Shown here piece by piece: positions 59,861 through 64,000 of a DNA stretch of 64,000 nucleotides. The stretch spans positions 63,718,637 through 63,782,636 of the forward strand of contig CM019067.1 in the NCBI GenBank assembly GCA_009667805.1, read 5' to 3'. The notes under the pieces were generated by a model. It did not search any database and was not told where the DNA came from. It saw only the letters and a list, made by a program, of their open reading frames with translations. The DNA is from Leptobrachium leishanense (Eukaryota; Chordata; Amphibia; Anura; Megophryidae). Within the stretch, counting starts at the first letter, position 1. Every line of letters starts with the position of its first letter. The position numbers and the translations under genes were made by a program.

Positions 59861-61036
59861 AACCCCTTAGTGACCGGGCGGTTTTACACAAATCCGACTT
59901 TTAGTGACCGCTGCTGTTTTTACGTTTCTGCGCTGTTAGTGTTTAGGTCAAATTTTCCTCTTACTCGTTTATTCAACCCACACATATTATACACCCTTTT
60001 TCCCGCCATTAAATGGACTTTCTATAAATACCATTATTTCCATCATATCAAATAATTTACTATAAAAAAAATATGAAATATGAGGAAAAAATGGTAAAAA
60101 CACACTTTTTCGTAATTTAATCCCCAAAATCTACAACCACCCAAAAAGACCCCAGCTAAATAGGTTCAAAATTTGGTCCCGAGACTAGAAATACCCAATT
60201 TTTACATGCGTTTGCTTTTTAACCCCTTCACTGCTGAGACAGTTCACCTATGTGCGCTGCGCTCATTCTGTCCATTTTGTGCTAATTATTTTTAGATGAC
60301 AGCCTAGGTCCTATATAATTAAACCCCCCCCAGACAAAAAAAACTTTAAAAAAAAAACATTTTTTTATTTTATTAAATTTTTTTATTATTTTTTTGTATT
60401 TATTTTTTTAAACCAAACCTGGTCATGTTTGGTATCATTTGAAAGGCCATGGTCAAATATGACCATCTAGCTGCCATGATCCCCTTATCTCTACATGGCA
60501 GCTAGATGGTTAGCTGGCCCACTGACATCCTCACACATATGGTGAGGTTGTCAGTGGGTGGGGGGGGGACCTGGAGGCTTGGCTGACATCCAAGATGTCA
60601 GCCCCCCTCCAGGTTCGAATCGCGTTTTGGTGCCAATTGGCGCCAAAACGTGATCCGGCGGCGAAACAGTTAATGCTATACACCGCTGAAAAGGGGAGAC
60701 TCTCCCCTTTTCAGCGGTGTAAAAAGCATCTCCCTAGCTGCAATAGTTGGGGAGATAGAGGGCTCCGAAGGAGCCCCCCCTCCCCTCCATTGCTTTGCAT
60801 GGGGACGCCTGCTGATGACGTCACCACGCAGCGTGGCAACGTCATCAGCGTCGCCTGCCCATGTAAATCACATGGGCAGGCTTCCTCCCTGCCAGATCGC
60901 TGAGGGATCCAGCGAGGGAGGTGAGTATCGGGCGGGAGGGGGATTAGGCACCGCTGACGTACCCTGTACGTCCGCGGGTCTAAGGGAGACCCGAGGACAG
61001 GACGTACAGGGTACATCAGCGGCCCCTAAGGGGTTA
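59861..61036. mobile_element. TTAA-type palindrome element(s) (copy C)
   Basis: It starts TTTAACCCCTTAGTGACC, contains a second start at 60219 (TTTAACCCCTTCACTGCTGAG) as in copy A, and ends CCCCTAAGGGGTTAAA. The GC-rich right half has the palindromes 'gctgacatccaagatgtcagc', 60680-60720 and 'gacgtaccctgtacgtc'. Probably two related elements, one inside or beside the other. No transposase is seen. Confidence 0.6.
60680..60720. repeat. Perfect palindrome, 20-bp arms
   Basis: 60680-60699 and 60701-60720 are exact inverse complements. This is the counterpart of 18001-18055: CGCTGAAAAGG/CCTTTTCAGCG here versus CGCTTAAAAGG/CCTTTTAAGCG there. Confidence 0.95.
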
Positions 61037-62490
61037 AACCAGAAGATACATTAATTACACATGGTACCGTGTTGTCACGTGCGGAGCAAGGAGAGGTGAT
61101 GGTATGAGCCCAAGATGCAATGATACCTTGGCTGACCTGTGAACAGGGTCCAAAAATGGGTTAATTTGGCAAACAGAAATAATAAAATGGAGGATGTATG
61201 AGGGGCAAGACTGGAAAAGGGCTGACTCGATCTCTACCTTGCCTTTGTCTCCCCTCCCTGTTTCTTCCCAGAGGACCACAGACCAGATACAGACACTAGG
61301 AGACTTACTAGGGGCACGAGACAAAAGACACGGGTATGACAGGATGAAAATTCATAGAAGGGTCAGGGAGAGGAGTGCGGTTGAAAGGTTGGAAGAGGAC
61401 AGTGAAGAGATTTCCAGTCTAAGGGCTCTATTACATTCTTCGTGGAAATGTTAACACGTGCGCAAAAACGCATTAACGCGAGGGGCAAAACCCTTTGCGC
61501 CTAACATCGTATTACAATGTCTGCGCATAAAATGTGCGTTAACGTCTACCTGCACGAACCCTTTGCGAGCGTACTGTACTGCGCGCGTCCTATACTTAAC
61601 ATTGTGAGCGCAAATGCGTTTGTGCGCTGGTACGTGGATGGTATTACAATCTATGCGCAAAATTTAACGCGCAGCGTTTGCGCACATAATTTTAACGTCT
61701 TTTTAAAGCTGGTGGTAACGGCAAATCTGAATGTCCTGGCCGAAACCAAATACACAAGCCCGAAAAAAAAAATACAGCAAAGTTGTGTGTGTTGTTTTTT
61801 TTGTTTTTTTGATGCAGCATATGTGTGCAGATTGACTTTGACGGGCGTAAAAACTTTACGTGAGACAATTAAGGTTTTTAATTCTGACTGGCTGAATCGC
61901 ATGAAAAAACTGTCCGCACACCGATTTCTGGGCGCAACATTAATGCGCGCGTGTTTTTGCGCGTCTTTTTTATGTGCATTATTTTTTGACGGATGAAATA
62001 ATGCGCGAGGATTGTAATACCAGCGTTGATTTACACGCGTTAACGTTTAATGCTTCGCGCAAAAATTCACGCGTTTACTGTGCATTTTTGCGTGAAGAAT
62101 GTTATAGAGCCCTAAATTTGTTAATCTCGTTGAAGTAGTCAGAAAAGCTGGCAGCCGTGAGGTCTGTGGAAGGTTGAGTGGAAGCGGGGCGCATTAACAG
62201 ATTGAAAGTATGAAACAGACATCTGGAATCATGGGAAAAGGGGGAGATAAGGGACGAGGAATAAGTTTGTTTAATAAAGTGAAAGGGAGTAGGATAATCG
62301 ATTTTGAGATGGGGAAGTCGGATCAAGGGAAGGCTTTTTTTAGGATTAAGCCTATAGTGCCATTTTTCGGGGAGCTGGGAAAACTCCAGAAGACAAAGAT
62401 TAAAGATGTAGGTCAAGAGTAGACCTGTATTTGAAAATTGGAGAAGTTGGTAGGGTAAGAAGACAGGAGTATAGAGCTTTATCAGATTCA
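61037..62490 (-). repeat. L2-like LINE fragment split by MITE H4
   Basis: On the minus strand, 62113-62420 encodes text like DSRCLFHTFNLLMRP and AASFSDYFNEIN. This resembles the segment between endonuclease and reverse transcriptase of L2-type LINEs. Past the MITE the text continues with EISSLSSSNLSTALLS-like codons near 61340-61420. Frames are broken. The left limit is uncertain: a TGTCACG at 61073 might be an LTR edge. Confidence 0.5.
61423..62112. mobile_element. Harbinger-like MITE H4 (690 bp)
   Basis: The ends are GGGCTCTATTACATTC and GAATGTTATAGAGCCC, flanked by TAA on both sides (61420-61422 and 62113-62115). The interior is a large imperfect foldback rich in 'gcgc' and 'cgcgtt'. The open + frame at 61517-61996 is not recognisable as a protein and is matched by an opposite-strand frame, as expected of a foldback. 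Confidence 0.85.
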
Positions 62491-62589
62491 CAAAACCTCT
62501 TGAGATTCTATTTGTTACTGGCAGCCAATATTTAAATCTCTGTGCAGCAATGATACATTATATTTATCTCTGTATGTTTTATTTAACAG

Positions 62590-62712
62590 TTGGATGAAGA
62601 AGCCACGATGTGGCGTACCTGATCAGACGAGAGGCATTTCTAGATTTAACATTCGCCGAAAACGTTATGCCTTAACGGGGCAGAAGTGGCATCACAAGCA
62701 TATCACCTACAG
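62590..62712 (+). CDS. MMP16: MMP16 exon 3: cysteine switch and furin site
   Basis: The 123-bp exon completes the Asp codon split with exon 2 and encodes WMKKPRCGVPD, then QTRGISRFNI, then RRKRYALTGQKW and HKHITY, with a final split Ser codon (AG). PRCGVPD is the cysteine switch, whose Cys binds the catalytic zinc to keep the zymogen latent. RRKR is the furin cleavage motif before the catalytic domain, found in membrane-type MMPs. The text differs from the human protein, as I recall it, at only about four positions. The GVPDQTRG and RYALTGQKW wording separates it from MMP14 and MMP24. Acceptor AG at 62588-62589 and donor GTAAAA at 62713 are acceptable. The catalytic, hinge, hemopexin and membrane-anchor exons lie downstream of the window. 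Confidence 0.97.
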
Positions 62713-64000
62713 GTAAAAGAAACCTTTTTAATATAATTATGATTGTAAGATCATTGGCCAAAATAAATAAAATCTACAGGGGTTTGGGTGTGAAGGAGAA
62801 CACACGTATTTGCTATCCTATTAGTGGTCAGCATCTCAACTATTAATTCTGGTTTCAGAAATGGTGACGGCATGGCCTTAAAACAAGTTATGACATCTGT
62901 AATGGTTTTGAGAAGGGGAGGTGAGGAGATGGATTAGCCAGGAATGTGTTTATACTAATCTGACAAAAATGTGTTTTGCAGGATATGTGTGTTGAATATT
63001 TGCTTAATTTATTTGAACCAATGAAAGACTGAAGTTGGGGTTTACTAGTTTAGAGTGTTGACTGACAGAATCCAATGTAGCTTAAATTTATCAATACATT
63101 TCAAGAAATATGTCTCCATTTTCATCGACTGTTGGTCAAAGTCTAGTGGTATATAATATCAGTACAACCATATATTACATTTTCTATAGATAATAATATA
63201 ATCGCTGTATTGTCAGACAGACGGAACGGGAGTTTGGCATTGGGGAAGAGTCCTCATAGAACTGGATTAGTAATGACACATGTCAGAGACTCACTAAAGT
63301 GGTGGTAGATCTTTACATTGCTCTTTATTTCAAGAAAAAAATTCTATCAGTTGGCTAATGTCTCTGACGGTCATTCCAGATGGTTTTGTTTCACATGGCA
63401 TGATGGAAATTAACCAAGCATTCGCAGCGATAATCAGATATTTTATTAAAACACCTGGAAATGTGTGAATGGGAAATGAGGAAACTGTATCAAATGTCAA
63501 ATTGATGCAAAAAGCTGCTTTATATAAAGTAATATAAACTTAAAAAATACAAAGACAAGTCTTGGCAAAGACCTAGAGTTTGGAAGAGAGTCAACACTTC
63601 TGGGATAACACATTGCTCCTAATGTCTCTTTAAGATACATCAAAATGCTATAGTGGCAAGAGTCTCAAGTATTCCTGACTTTAGCGATTTTAAGCAAGTA
63701 TATAAAGCCTCTTCCTTCTACGTAGGTTTTTAATTATTCAGTTAAGCGAATAACTGCATGTGGGACTTGTAAATGTGTGTATAAATATTTGTCTGCTGTT
63801 TGCTGTCATTCCACTTGAGAAAGGCTCCATTGAGGGGCCATAATGTTTTTTGGCACATGTCCTGAATAAAAAGATCCTATTTGACTCCTATTCGAGTGCT
63901 AGGTCTGTTTCTGGGTTGGCATTTTGGGATTTCGGTTGTTGGACTGTGTGGCACTCCACAGTGAGGTGTTTCATTGTCAGTGAGTGCACAAACCTCAATG
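62713..64000 (+). other. MMP16: Start of the next MMP16 intron
   Basis: Begins GTAAAAG. No further exon is seen. Mostly unique-looking sequence with one polyA-bearing repeat near 63800-63900. Confidence 0.6.
63810..63870 (+). repeat. Repeat end with decayed 'GAAACG' hairpin and AATAAA
   Basis: 'cttgagaaaggctccattga' then 'ggggccataatg', with AATAAA 30 bp later. GGCTC/GAGGGGCC can pair, and the position of GAAACG in related repeats is here ATAATG. It looks like a decayed cousin of 50731-50774. Confidence 0.35.

Noticed and set aside
61073..61420. Full LTR starting TGTCACGTGCGG
   Set aside because: No matching CA terminus or 5-bp duplication was found before the text turns into LINE-like coding sequence.
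61517..61996. 159-codon open frame on the + strand
   Set aside because: It lies wholly inside the foldback MITE H4 and is not kept in the other H4 copy. No family is recognised.
62590..62712. Assignment to MMP14, MMP15 or MMP24 instead of MMP16
   Set aside because: The GVPDQTRG linker, RRKRYALTGQKW and the exon 2 WLQKYGYLPPTDPRMS text fit MMP16 better than those paralogues as I recall them.

Overview
This window reads as an intron-rich piece of a vertebrate nuclear genome, most likely an anuran amphibian. The host inference rests on two conserved exons of one vertebrate gene plus a repeat load dominated by DNA transposons (hAT, Tc1/mariner, PIF/Harbinger-like MITEs, TTAA-site elements), with CR1 and L2 LINEs and solo LTRs. 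The species cannot be named from the sequence alone. There are no bacterial-style operons, CRISPR arrays or structural RNA genes that I can support.

The only host gene seen is MMP16 (membrane-type matrix metalloproteinase 3), on the + strand. One exon (49852-50000) encodes the start of the propeptide domain. The next (62590-62712) encodes the end of the propeptide, with the cysteine-switch PRCGVPD and the furin site RRKR. Splice sites and phases agree: exon 2 leaves 2 nt of an Asp codon, completed by the first base of exon 3. By homology, 1-49851 is the upstream intron, 50001-62589 the middle intron and 62713-64000 the start of the next one.

Most of the intron sequence is transposon sediment. 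0-8 kb: an hAT-like element with a 58-bp minisatellite, a Harbinger-like MITE, then a deep nest (Harbinger-like > hAT > TTAA element > solo LTR) and an hAT element swollen by a 20-bp minisatellite. 8-19 kb: more CpG-rich Harbinger-like MITEs, an hAT with an exact 8-bp target duplication, and a TTAA element built of palindromes. 19-31 kb: an hAT with a large minisatellite, two well-delimited solo LTRs and hAT/Harbinger nests. 31-41 kb: a Tc1 element with long inverted ends and a broken transposase, a second Tc1 relic, the large palindrome-chain TTAA element and an ITm-type transposase relic. 43-45 kb: an L2 LINE with a long open reverse transcriptase frame. 48-49.5 kb: a GC-rich snapback followed by minisatellites, just before MMP16 exon 2. 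50-62 kb: palindromic MITEs, a CR1 relic, an almost intact Tc1 transposon with one visible frameshift, more Harbinger-like MITEs and an L2-like relic.

The strongest unexplained signals are three. First, the TTAA elements are chains of near-perfect palindromes whose two arms change together between copies. Second, at least four hAT-like elements each carry a different internal minisatellite. Third, the CpG-rich MITE families repeatedly show 3-bp TWA duplications. Family assignments for MITEs are inferences from terminal repeats and target duplications, not from database matches.
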